A stretch of DNA of 64,000 nt, taken from the NCBI GenBank assembly GCA_963775875.1, contig CAVZKP010000045.1:124001-188000 (forward strand). The letters run 5' to 3'. Origin of the DNA: AP-15 sp963775875. GTDB taxonomy: Bacteria; Pseudomonadota; Alphaproteobacteria; ATCC43930; CGMCC-115725. A program made the translations under genes and the position numbers. Under the pieces are notes generated by a model, which had not been told where the DNA came from, made no database searches, and was given only the letters and a program-made list of their open reading frames with translations. The stretch's first letter is position 1. Each line of letters begins with the position of its first letter. This document shows positions 28,791-38,187 of the stretch, in pieces.

Positions 28791-29911
28791 GACCGGGCCG
28801 GAACGCTGGGTGGGGCGCTCGGCTGCAGGCTGGCCGGCCAAACGACAGCAGAATCGGTGCGCACATAGGCGACCCCCGGCAACCCGCTTCGGACCGTTGC
28901 CTCGCGGCCTTTGAGCCGTTCCGGATCGATCCGCACCCGGATCCGGAACATCAGCTTGTCGCGCTCGTCCTTGGTCTCGACGGTTTTTGGCGTGAACTGC
29001 GCCTCACTGGCAACAAACACGACTTTGGCCGGGATTACATGCGCGGGATAGGCGTCAAGGACGATGCGGGCCTCGGCCCCGATCCTGACTCGACCGGCTT
29101 CCGCCGTCGGCAGATAAACGTCCATGTAGACATAGGAGGCGTCAAGCATCGTGAAGACCTTGCCGCCAGCCGGCAGCACCTCGCCGACATTGGCGACACG
29201 GTATTCGATCGGACCGTCCTTTGGGGCGACAAGAGCGTTATCAACGATGTTCACCCGATCGAGTTCGACATTGTGCTCGGCGGCGTCGAGCGCGTGCTCC
29301 GCCTCGGCGACCCTTTCGGTCGCCGCGTTCTGCGCGGCTACAGCGGCATTTCTCAGCTGGGTCTGCTGGTCGAGTAGTTCGACCGTGGCAAAGCCCCGAG
29401 GTACGAGCGCGCTGGTGCGGTCGAGTTCTTGCTGGGCGAACTTCACTTGCGTCTGCTGCTGCACGAGACTGGCCTTGGCCTCGTCGAGCGCGCGACTCGC
29501 CTGTTGCACCAGGGCTGCGTCCTTTTTCAGCGTCGCCTGGAGATCCCTTGTGTCCATAACCGCGACTACCTGACCCGCTTTCACCAAATCGCCCTCATCG
29601 GTAAAGAGCGTCAAAATGCGGCCGGCAAACTTGGTGTCTATGTCGATCTCGTCGGCCTCGAGCCGGCCATTTCCCGAAGCGATGCCGGGCGGCAGGCCCG
29701 GTCTCGAGTGAACCCACCAATAACCGGCCGCGGTCCCGGCGATCAGCAGCGCGAGGGGCATCAGGGCGCGTCTGAACCAGCGCCGCGGGATGCGGCCATT
29801 CGGCGCCGGCGGCACCACAGCCGGCAATTTGACGACCGCCGGCGGCCCGATAATCTCGGGGCCGGCCGCGGGGCTTTCGGTACGGATATCGGGGGGCTTG
29901 TCTGAGGTCAT
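28787..29911 (-). CDS. yhiI: HlyD-family membrane fusion protein (YhiI-like)
   Basis: A 374-residue periplasmic adaptor: Pro-rich cytoplasmic N-terminus, one TM (about residues 49-68), a biotinyl-lipoyl-like half (GRILTLFTDEGDLVKAGQVV), a long alpha-helical hairpin rich in Gln/Ala (about 120-210), then the second half-lipoyl and beta-barrel. First gene of the YhiI-RbbA-YhhJ operon. Confidence 0.9.
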   Translation of the reverse strand: MTSDKPPDIRTESPAAGPEIIGPPAVVKLPAVVPPAPNGRIPRRWFRRALMPLALLIAGTAAGYWWVHSRPGLPPGIASGNGRLEADEIDIDTKFAGRILTLFTDEGDLVKAGQVVAVMDTRDLQATLKKDAALVQQASRALDEAKASLVQQQTQVKFAQQELDRTSALVPRGFATVELLDQQTQLRNAAVAAQNAATERVAEAEHALDAAEHNVELDRVNIVDNALVAPKDGPIEYRVANVGEVLPAGGKVFTMLDASYVYMDVYLPTAEAGRVRIGAEARIVLDAYPAHVIPAKVVFVASEAQFTPKTVETKDERDKLMFRIRVRIDPERLKGREATVRSGLPGVAYVRTDSAVVWPASLQPSAPPSVPARS

Positions 29912-30246
29912 CGGCGTAGTCCGGGTTTACGTTACGGCGCCGGAGCCATATGACGCGGCTTGTCCCAGGCTGCAATTGACCAGCTCGATCAGGCCGGGCA
30001 ACAGCAAGTTGGTTTCTCCAATATCGCGCTTACCCGAGATTATCCTCGCGTTCGGTTAAACGCTTCGGCAATGCTCCAACTGGAGCAACAGTCTGCAGAG
30101 ACGCTTCCGATGCGATCGGGAGCGGGCTGGTCTCGGCAGCATCGGCCGCTGTCACCCGAGGGGCGCAACCTGCTCAGCGGCGGCGTGCCAATCGCCAGAT
30201 GTCATCAGGGCTCATTTCACCTCGCGCTTTTCGCCCGATAACGGGC
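29912..30246. other. Gap without a recognised gene
   Basis: These 335 bases separate the start of the exporter operon from the stop of the FixK-type regulator, so the exporter promoter should lie here. I found no FixK box. An open plus-strand frame (29960-30241, with AIDQLDQAGQQQVGFSNIAL) is not recognised and has no ribosome site. Confidence 0.6.
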
Positions 30247-30957
30247 TCAGGCCTCACCGGCCGCTTCGAGCATACCCCGGTCGCGCAGCTCGATCCGGTG
30301 CGGGTTTGGGATTGCCACGGACCCGGCGCGCTTGAAGGCCGAAAGCACGCGACACACGGTTTCGACGGTCAGGCCGAGATAATCGGCAATGTCGTTGCGC
30401 GACATCGGCAGCTCGACCACCCGTCTCGTGTCGCGTCGCTCCGACATTTCGAGCAGAAAGCTCGCGACCCGCTCCGGCGCAGTCATCCGCCCCAGCAACA
30501 GCATCCGGGTCTGTGCGTGAGCCAGATCGCGCAAGGTCATGTCGCACAGGCGGCGGGCCAGTAGCGGGTTCTCGTCGATCAAGCGCTCGGTCGCGCGACG
30601 TGGGTAGCGCATCACGATAACCTCGCCGACCGCTTCTGCCGAGAACACCCGTTCGCTTGCGTTCTCGAACCCAAAGCAGTCGCCGCCGAAGCAGAATTCG
30701 GCAATATGGCGGCGGCCATCGGCCAGTAGCTTCGAGATCCGCACCGTGCCGGAGATCACCTTGTACCATCCGTCGGACGGATCACCCTCGGCATAGATCT
30801 CCCCGTCGCGCGCAAAGCTGCGACGAGAGCCGATCCGCTCGAGCGCAACCAGCGCACCGAGCTGGCCGGACTGGACAAGGGCGGTGCCGTCCGGGCGGAA
30901 ACGACGCGAGTCGTCGGTGAGGCCGTCGGCGCCGAACTGAGCAAATTGTTTGAACAT
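30247..30957 (-). CDS. fixK: Crp/Fnr-family regulator, FixK type
   Basis: A 236-residue regulator: cNMP-like effector domain, long dimer helix, and a helix-turn-helix with SRNDIADYLGLTVETVCRVL. The Glu and Arg of ETVCR match the residues that read TTGA in FNR/FixK proteins; Cys replaces the Ser of FNR. There is no N-terminal cysteine cluster, so it is not an Fe-S oxygen sensor, which fits FixK. The start at 30957 is chosen for GGAGG five bases upstream; two earlier in-frame starts exist. It is the likely protein for the TTGA-N6-TCAA sites in the window. Confidence 0.85.
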   Translation of the reverse strand: MFKQFAQFGADGLTDDSRRFRPDGTALVQSGQLGALVALERIGSRRSFARDGEIYAEGDPSDGWYKVISGTVRISKLLADGRRHIAEFCFGGDCFGFENASERVFSAEAVGEVIVMRYPRRATERLIDENPLLARRLCDMTLRDLAHAQTRMLLLGRMTAPERVASFLLEMSERRDTRRVVELPMSRNDIADYLGLTVETVCRVLSAFKRAGSVAIPNPHRIELRDRGMLEAAGEA

Positions 30958-30977
30958 CTGTCCCTCCATCCGCTGGG

Positions 30978-30991
30978 ATTGTCGGGACAAT
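30978..30991 (-). promoter_or_regulatory. Perfect inverted repeat just upstream of the fixK-like start
   Basis: ATTGTCGGGACAAT is a 14-base dyad (ATTGTC-N2-GACAAT) about 20 bases upstream of the preferred start codon. The half-site spacing differs from FixK/FNR boxes. It could be a repressor site or an mRNA hairpin near the ribosome site. Confidence 0.35.
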
Positions 30992-31029
30992 GGCGAAGAC
31001 CTGAGGCGGCCGAAATCCGTATTGGTCCT

Positions 31030-31056
31030 TACGGGATACTACCTACGGGAAACTAC
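31030..31056 (-). promoter_or_regulatory. Tandem direct repeat in the fixK-like promoter, candidate FixJ site
   Basis: TACGGGATACTAC and TACGGGAAACTAC are adjacent 13-base repeats with one mismatch and a 14-base period, followed by TACGTA-like sequence. Read in the gene's direction this gives TACGTAGTTTCCCGTAGGTA. Heptamer-like repeats of this kind suit a LuxR/NarL-type helix-turn-helix such as FixJ, and FixJ proteins act on fixK promoters. The site is 75-100 bases upstream of the start. Confidence 0.4.
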
Positions 31057-31119
31057 GTATTCATCGTTTGAGGACCAAAAAGGATGGAGTAGGTCGGCGA
31101 AACCGCAGCGCGTATTCGC

Positions 31120-31209
31120 TCAGCGGAGGGTGCCGAACAGCGCGGCGGTATCGAACATGCGGCAGGTAAAGCCCCATTCGTTGTCGTACCAGCCGGTGAG
31201 GTGGGTGAG
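31120..31209 (-). pseudogene. C-terminal remnant of glyceraldehyde-3-phosphate dehydrogenase
   Basis: The minus strand reads LTGWYDNEWGFTCRMFDTAA, then LFGTLR and a stop. The WYDNEWG block is diagnostic for GAPDH. Only about 30 C-terminal residues survive; the upstream catalytic Cys and NAD-binding parts are absent, and pfkB follows within 50 bases. It looks like the tail of a former ppsA-pfkB-gap operon. Confidence 0.75.
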
Positions 31210-31258
31210 CATTTTTGACGATGCCATCGGCCGGCAGGAAGCGACATCCGTTGGCGGC

Positions 31259-32224
31259 TCACTCTGGTGCCGCCTGCCCCGGTGCGAGCCGGGACGGGGT
31301 CAACGACAATTGCGCGCTGAGCCGCTCGACATCGGAGAGCCGGCAGAGCTGGGTACCGCTACCCAAAAGCGCCGCCGCGCCGGCCGCCATGCCGAAATGG
31401 ACAGCCTCGGCCAGAGGCAGGCCTCGCGTCAGGCCGACGAGGATCCCCGCCAACATGCTGTCCCCGGCGCCGACGGTGCCGCGCGCCTCGACCGGGATGG
31501 CCGGAACCCGCGCGCTCTCGTCTTGGCTGACAAGCAGGGCGCCCCGAGCGCCGAGCGACAAAACGACGATCTCGGCGCGGTCTTGCGCAATTACCTCCCG
31601 GCAGGCCGCTTCCTCGTCGCGCGCGCCGTGGACTTCTCGTCCGACGAGTTGCTCGAGTTCGCGCAGGCTCGGCTTCAATAGATAGACCCCCTGGCCCGCC
31701 TGCTTCAGCGCAGCGCCGGAGGTGTCGAGCACCAGCCGCTTGCCGTGCCTTTTGGCTAGCGTTGCGACGCGCGCATAGAAATCGTCGGGAACGGCGAGCG
31801 GCAGACTGCCGCTGGCGACAATGTAGGCTGCCCGCGGCGCTGCAGCCGAAAGCGCTTCGAGGCAGCGCTCCTGATCGGCGGGGCCGATTTCGGGTCCGGG
31901 CAGGATGAAGCGATATTGGTTGCCGGTTCGGCGCTCTTCGACGGCCAGGCTTTCGCGGGTGAACCCGGCGATGGCGACGGTTTGGTAGGCAACGCCTTCC
32001 TGGTTCAACAGATGCCGGATCGTCTCGCCCGCGGCGCCGCCAGCCGGGAAGATCGCCAGTGCCTCACCGCCGAGCGCATGGACCGCCCGCGCGACATTGA
32101 TGCCGCCGCCGCCGGCGTCGTAGCGCGGTACCGTACAGCGCAGCTTGTGCGCCGGCTCGACCCGCTCGGTCGCCGTGGCGATGTCGAGCGCCGGGTTCAT
32201 CGTCAGGGTGACGATTGCTGCCAT
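31259..32224 (-). CDS. pfkB: 6-phosphofructokinase II / hexose-phosphate kinase, PfkB family
   Basis: A 321-residue ribokinase-fold sugar kinase. N-terminus VTLTMNPALDIAT and the GGGGINVARA loop are typical of PfkB/FruK-type phosphofructokinases; GTVGAGDSMLAG contains the catalytic Asp and anion hole. It lies 20 bases after ppsA on the same strand, so it is probably in the FixK-driven ppsA operon. 1-Phosphofructokinase and tagatose-6-phosphate kinase are alternatives that sequence alone cannot exclude. Confidence 0.85.
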   Translation of the reverse strand: MAAIVTLTMNPALDIATATERVEPAHKLRCTVPRYDAGGGGINVARAVHALGGEALAIFPAGGAAGETIRHLLNQEGVAYQTVAIAGFTRESLAVEERRTGNQYRFILPGPEIGPADQERCLEALSAAAPRAAYIVASGSLPLAVPDDFYARVATLAKRHGKRLVLDTSGAALKQAGQGVYLLKPSLRELEQLVGREVHGARDEEAACREVIAQDRAEIVVLSLGARGALLVSQDESARVPAIPVEARGTVGAGDSMLAGILVGLTRGLPLAEAVHFGMAAGAAALLGSGTQLCRLSDVERLSAQLSLTPSRLAPGQAAPE

Positions 32225-32244
32225 CGGGCACCTCTGGCGAGCGC

Positions 32245-34663
32245 CTATTGGGCGGCGAGCGGCGGGTTCGCGGCCGCCTGCTCGGCTTCGTGCACGACGG
32301 TCAGGGTGCGCAGCAGGCTGGCTGCGTTGACGCTGATCGAATCGATCCCGAGCCCGGCCAGGAAGCGCGCGATTTCTGGATAATTGGCCGGTGCCTCGCC
32401 GCAGATCCCGACATGGCGTCGGTTGCGTTTCGCACCGGTAACGGCGAGCCGCAGCATTTCGAGCATGCCGGGATCGCGCTCGTCGAAATCGAAGGCGACG
32501 ATCTCGGAATCGCGATCGACGCCCAAAGTCAGCTGCGTCAGATCATTGGAGCCGATCGAAAAGCCGTCGAACAATTGGGCGAAGGCATCGATCGCAATGA
32601 CATTGTTTGGAATTTCGCACATGACGAAAATTTCGAGCCCGTTCTCGCCCCGCTTCAGCCCGTGCCGCGCCATTGCGGCGATCACCCGTTCCGCTTCCAC
32701 GGCACGACGGCAGAACGGCACCATGATTTTCAGATTGGTCAGGCCCATCTCGCCACGCACCCGGGCGAGGGCAGAGCATTCGAGCGCAAAGCCCTCGGCA
32801 TAGGCCGGGTGCGTATAACGCGAGGCGCCGCGGAAGCCGAGCATCGGATTATCCTCCTTCGGCTCGAACCCGGCGCCGCCGATCAAGCTCGCATATTCGT
32901 TGGTCTTGAAGTCAGAGAGCCGCACGATGACCGGCTTCGGGTAGAACGCAGCGGCGATCGTGCCGACTCCCTGCGACAGCTTCTCGACAAAAAAGTCAGC
33001 AGGCCGAGGATAGTTGCGCACCAGCCGGTCGATCGCCGCGCGCGCCGCCTTCGAACCGACCTTTTCGGGTGCCACGAGCGCCATCGGATGGACGCCGATA
33101 TGCTCGCTGATGATGAATTCCATGCGGGCAAGCCCGACGCCGTCATTCGGCAGCATCGCCGTGTGATAGGCGAGTTCCGGATTGCCGAGATTGACCATGA
33201 TTTCGGTACGCGGCCGCGGTAGCGCGCCGATCGGCACCCGCGTCACCTCGAACGGCAGTTCGCCGCCATAGACCGAGCCGGTCTCGCCTTCGGCGCAGCT
33301 CACCGTCACGACGGCGCCGGTTTCGAGCCGCTCGGTAGCACCTTCCGCCCCGACCACCGCCGGCACACCCAATTCGCGGGCAACGATTGCCGCGTGGCAG
33401 GTGCGGCCGCCCCGGTCGGTGACGATCGCCGCGGCGGTCTTCATGACCGGTTCCCAATCGGGGCTCGTCGATTGCGCGACCAGCACCTCGCCCGAGCGGA
33501 AGAGGGCAAAGCCCGCGCGCATCCGCGATCACCCGGACTGCGCCGGAGGCGATCTTCTCGCCGACCGCGCGGCCAGTGACCAGCACCGGACCTTTGGCCC
33601 TCAGCGCATAGGTTTCGAAGGCCCCGCCCGTGCGCTGCGAAGCCACCGTTTCGGGGCGGGCCTGGACGATATAAAGCCCGCCATCCTCGCCATCCTTGGC
33701 CCATTCGATGTCCATCGGGGTCGGATGACCAGCCAGTTGCGAATAATGGTCTTCGATGCGGATTGCGCAATCCGCGAGCTCCAGGACCTCGGCATCGGGG
33801 AGGCAGAACCGCTCGCGTTCAGCGCGGTGCGTCGGCAGATTGCGCGTGCTGGCGTCGCCATGTCCGCGCGCATAGACGAGCCTTAATCCCTTGCCGCCAA
33901 GCGAGCGGCTCAGGATCGCGCGGTAGCCCTGCCGGAAGGTTGGCTTGTGAACATAGAACTCGTCGGGATCGACCTTCCCCTGCACGATGTTCTCGCCGAG
34001 CCCCCAGGACCCGGTGATGAACACCACGTCGCGAAAGCCTGATTCGGTGTCGAGCGTGAAGATGACGCCGCTTGCCGCGAGATCCGAGCGGACCATCTTC
34101 ATCACCCCGACCGACAGCGCTACCTTGAAGTGGTCGAAGCCGTTGTCGATGCGATAAACGATAGCCCGGTCGGTAAAGATCGAGGCGAAACAGCGCCGGC
34201 ACGCCTCGACTACATCGGCCTCGCCGCGCACGTGTAAAAAGCTCTCATGCTGCCCGGCGAAACTGGCCGTCGGCAGATCCTCGGCAGTCGCCGAGCTGCG
34301 CACCGCAACTGCGACTTTGGCACCGCATCGCTGTTCGAGCCTGCGATAGGCGGCGGCGATTTCTGCGCAAAGTTCGGCATTGCCGGCGGCGTTGTAAACC
34401 AGGCGGCGGGCGGTGGCGCCGCGCTCGGCAAGCAGTGCCATATCCTGGTGGTCGAAGCCCGAGAGAAGCCGGCGCAGCTCCGCCCCAACCCCGGCCTCGG
34501 CGATCGCCGCCCGATAGGCCTGCGCGGTCAGCGCAAAACCGTCGGGTACCCGCTCGCCCAGCAACGCGCGCAGTTCGCCGAGCGATGCGGTCTTACCGCC
34601 GACCGCAGGCACGTCCTTCAGTCGGATATCCTCGAACCAGCAGACATGGTCTGCGGCGGCCAT
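32245..34663 (-). CDS. ppsA: Phosphoenolpyruvate synthase (frameshifted)
   Basis: Converts pyruvate and ATP to PEP, AMP and phosphate. N-terminal ATP-binding domain (VGGKTASLGEL, VRSSATAEDLPTASFAGQ), central phosphohistidine domain with the catalytic His in GGRTCHAAIVARELG, and C-terminal TIM barrel (FSIGSNDLTQL, GICGEAPA). The frame breaks in the CG-alternating tract at 33512-33520; one base removed gives ADARGFALFRSGEV and an 805-residue protein. ATG at 34663 has AGGAG upstream. A FixK-type box is centred about 74 bases upstream. Confidence 0.93.
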
Positions 34664-34729
34664 AAGAGGTCTCCTGCTGCCGTTGGAGCCGTCGCGGACA
34701 ATGCTGCTACCGGATAGCAGAGCGCCGCG

Positions 34730-34743
34730 TTGATGTAGATCAA
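34730..34743 (-). promoter_or_regulatory. Consensus FixK/FNR-type box upstream of ppsA
   Basis: TTGATGTAGATCAA fits TTGAT-N4-ATCAA exactly. At -41.5 the ppsA start point would be near 34695, a 32-base leader. Being a dyad it could also serve the opposite direction, where a gene remnant lies at 34830-35100. Confidence 0.75.
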
Positions 34744-34829
34744 ACCGCCGGCCGCTCGACCGCGCGATTGGATCCGGTGCGCAGCTGCTCGCAACCCCAT
34801 CAGCGCAGCCGGAAGGGGTGTGCCGTGAC

Positions 34830-35100
34830 GCACAGCGATATCGCACCGCTAGTAATGCCAGCCTGGGGCAAGGCACCGGTCCGGTCCGAACCGGGCAGCC
34901 GGCCTATGTCGAATTGCTATCGCCGTGCAACAACGCCGGCCCGGCGGACGAGCACATCCAAGTGGCTGACAGCATCAACGAGATCACTGGCCCGGCGCTG
35001 ACAACCGAACGGATGACGCTCGAGGAGAACAGAAAACCGCAACCGACCGGCGCAACCGAGACGCTCGAAGCAGACGCTGTCGTGTTGAGCTCTGTGACAA
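34830..35100 (+). pseudogene. Internally deleted remnant of a GltD-like NAD(P) oxidoreductase
   Basis: A plus-strand frame gives GTGPVRTGQPAYVELLSPCN, then NAGPADEHIQ, which matches the N-terminal Fe-S motif of GltD-like subunits (PxYVxxLxPCNxACPAGENIQ), with the second Cys changed to Gly. About 15 codons later the same frame reads ERMTLEENRKPQPTGATETL, then EADAVVLS, which matches a segment normally some 300 residues further on. So the middle is deleted and a cluster ligand is lost. The rest of the 502-base ppsA-uvrA gap holds the FixK box. Confidence 0.6.
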
Positions 35101-35165
35101 TGGCGGTCCTCGGCGAGCCTCCAGCGCGTGATAGGCGACTGCCGCATCGACCATTGAATTGCCTG

Positions 35166-38020
35166 TCAACCCGCTTTGCGGCGTCGGGTCGGGCGGCGGG
35201 CGAGGTAGGGGCGCAGGTAATCGCCGGTGTAGCTGGCGCTGCTGGCGGCGATGTCTTCCGGGGTGCCAGTGGCGACGATGTGGCCGCCGGCGTCGCCGCC
35301 CTCGGGGCCGAGGTCGATGACCCAGTCGGCGGTCTTGACGACTTCGAGATTGTGCTCGATGACCAGGACCGTGTTGCCGGTCTCGACCAGCGCGTGCAGC
35401 ACTTCGAGGAGCTTGCGTACGTCGTCGAAATGCAATCCGGTGGTCGGCTCGTCAAGGATGTAGAGGGTGCGACCGGTGGCCCGCCTTGACAATTCCTTGG
35501 CGAGCTTGACGCGCTGCGCCTCGCCGCCGGACAAGGGTCGTCGCCGGCTGACCGACATGGATGTAGCCGAGCCCGACCTGCTGCAAGGTCAGCAATTTGT
35601 CGCGGATCGACGGCACCGCGCGGAAAAAATCGACCCCCTCGTCGACGGTCATGTCGAGCACGTCGGCGATGCTCTTGCCGCGGAACAATACTTCGAGGGT
35701 CTCGCGATTGTAGCGCCGGCCCTTGCACACGTCGCACTGGACATAGACGTCGGGCAGAAAGTGCATCTCGATCTTGATGACACCATCACCCTGGCAAGCC
35801 TCGCAGCGCCCGCCCTTGACGTTGAACGAGAAACGGCCCGGCAGATAGCCGCGCGACTTGGCTTCGGGCAATCCGGCAAACCAGTCACGGATCGGGGTGA
35901 AGCAGCCGGTATAGGTCGCCGGGTTCGAGCGCGGGGTGCGGCCGATCGGGGATTGGTCAATGTCGACGATCTTGTCGAGAAACTCGACCCCCTCGAGCCG
36001 CTCGTGCGGGGCCGGCGGCTCGCGCGCGTTGTTGAGCCTTTTGGCCAATGCCTTGTACAGGGTCTCGATGATCAGGGTCGATTTGCCGCCGCCCGAGACG
36101 CCGGTGACGACGCAGAAGGTGCCGAGCGGGATCTCGGCGGTGATGCCTTTCAAATTGTTGCCGGTCGCCTCGACGATGCGCAGGATCTGCCCCGGGTGGC
36201 CGGTGCGGCGCACCGCCGGCAGCGGGATCTGGCGCAGGCCGACGAGGTACTGGCCGGTGACGCTGTCGGGGTTGGCCATGATCGCGTCGGGCGTGCCCTC
36301 GGCGACGACATGGCCGCCATGGATTCCGGCGCCCGGCCCCATATCGACGACCCAATCGGCGGTACGGATCGCCTCCTCATCGTGCTCGACGACGATGACC
36401 GTGTTGCCGAGATCTCTCAGCCGCTTCAATGTCGCGAGCAGCCGGCCGTTGTCGCGCTGGTGCAAGCCGATCGACGGCTCGTCGAGGACATAGAGCACCC
36501 CGGTCAACCCGGAGCCGATCTGCGAGGCGAGACGGATGCGCTGGCTCTCGCCGCCGGATAGCGTTCCCGAGGCTCGCGACAAGGTCAGATATTCCAGGCC
36601 GACATTCTGCAAGAAGCCGAGCCGTTCGTTGATTTCCTTCAGGATCCGCTGGGCGATTTCGCGCTGGCTCGGGGTCAGCTGCTCGGCGATGGCGGAGAAC
36701 CATTGCAGTGCCTCGGCGATCGAGAGCCGCGCGATCTCGCTGATGTTGCGTGCCGCCGATCTTGACCGCCAATGCCTCGGGCTTCAGCCGGTCGCCCTGG
36801 CAGACCTCGCAGGTCCGCGCACTCTGGTAGCGGCCGAGTTCCTCCTTGACCCAGGCGCTGTCGGTCTCGCGAAAGCGCCGCTCCATATTTGGCAACACAC
36901 CCTCGAATGGCCGCTCGGTCGTGTATTTGCGCAGCCCGTCATCATAGGTCATCTGGATCGGCGCGCCGTCGGAGCCCGAGAGGATGGTCCGCCGCATCTT
37001 TTCCGGCAGGTCGTGCCACGGCGTGTGCATGCTCTGTTTGAAATGCCGGGCGATGCTCTCGAGCGTCTGCGTGTAGTATTGCGATGATGAATGCGACCAC
37101 GGGCTGACCGCACCCTCGGCGAGGCTCTTACGCTCGTCATGGACAATCAGGCCGGGGTCGAAATAGAGCTTGGTGCCGAGCCCGTCGCAGGCGGGGCAGG
37201 CGCCGAACGGGTTGTTGAACGAGAACAGCCGTGGCTCGATCTCGGGGATGGTGAAGCCCGAGACCGGGCAGGCGAATTTCGCCGAGAAGATCGTCTCCTC
37301 GCCGGAATCGGCGTTTTCGGCGATCGCGATGCCGTCGGCCAGGTCGAGTGCGGTCTCGAACGAATCGGCGAGCCGGTTGCCGAGATCGGCGGCGACGACG
37401 ATGCGGTCGACGACCACTGCGATATCGTGCTTCAAATTCTTGTTGAGCGGCCGAACCTCGTCGAGCTCGACCATCTTGCCGTCGATCTTGACCCGCTGAA
37501 AGCCCCGCTTGCGCAGGTCGATCAACTCCTTGCGGTACTCGCCCTTGCGCCCGCGGGCGATCGGCGCCAGCAGGTAGAGCCGCGTGCCCTCCGCCATCGC
37601 CAATACCCGATCGACCATCTGCGACACGGTCTGGCTGACGATCGGCAATCCGGTCGCCGGCGAATAGGGGACGCCGACCCGCGCCCAGAGGAGGCGCATG
37701 TAATCGTAGATCTCGGTCACGGTGGCGACCGTCGAGCGTGGGTTGCGCGAGGTCGTCTTCTGCTCGATCGAGATCGCCGGCGACAGCCCCTCGATCGATT
37801 CGACCTCGGGCTTCTGCATCAATTCGAGGAATTGCCGCGCATAGGCTGACAGGCTCTCGACATAGCGGCGCTGGCCCTCGGCATAGACCGTGTCGAAGGC
37901 CAAGGACGACTTGCCCGAGCCCGACAGGCCGGTCATCACCACCAGGCTGTCGCGCGGCAAGTCGACATCGACGTTCTTCAGATTGTGCTCGCGCGCGCCG
38001 CGGATCCGGATGTGCTGCAT
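35166..38020 (-). CDS. uvrA: Excinuclease ABC subunit A (two frameshifts)
   Basis: Damage-recognition ATPase of nucleotide excision repair. First ABC module: Walker A GLSGSGKSSLAFDT and zinc motif CPACDGLG; second: GVSGGGKSTLIIETLY, CEACQGDG...CDVCKGRRY zinc module, signature LSGGEAQRVKLAKEL, Walker B LYILDEPTTGLH. The frame breaks at about 36746 (GCAACATC) and 35533 (CCCTTGTCC); each is fixed by removing one base (GGTHISEIARL and ATTLSGGEAQ), giving 950 residues, the normal size. The N-terminal start MQHIRIRGAREHNLKN is typical. Confidence 0.95.
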
Positions 38021-38104
38021 GCCTCGAACTTAGCGCGGCTCGACCCGCGGCGCTACGGTACGAGCAGGCCGCGCCGTAAGCCGTCACTCACCATCCCGGT
38101 GGAC

Positions 38105-38160
38105 TGGTACCCTCTCCCGCGCTGCGGGAGAAGGTGCCCGGCGCAGCAAGGCGGGTGAGG
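38105..38160. repeat. Intergenic palindromic repeat, element B
   Basis: CTCTCCCGCGCTGCGGGAGA is a hairpin followed by AGGTGCCCGGCGCAGCAAGG and GCGGGTGAGGG. This string type, often written CTCTCCCGC...GGGAGAGGGTGCCC, is a widely dispersed intergenic repeat in proteobacteria. It fills most of the gap between uvrA and the downstream protease stop and may act as an mRNA hairpin. Confidence 0.55.
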
Positions 38161-38187
38161 GCGGACGGAGCGAAGATGAGAATCGCC

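Noticed and set aside
29972..29987. TTGACCAGCTCGATCA as a FixK box for the exporter operon
   Set aside because: The half-sites are separated by too many bases for a FixK/FNR dimer.
29960..30241. An open frame of 93 codons between the exporter and fixK
   Set aside because: No ribosome site and no recognisable similarity; left as unassigned gap.
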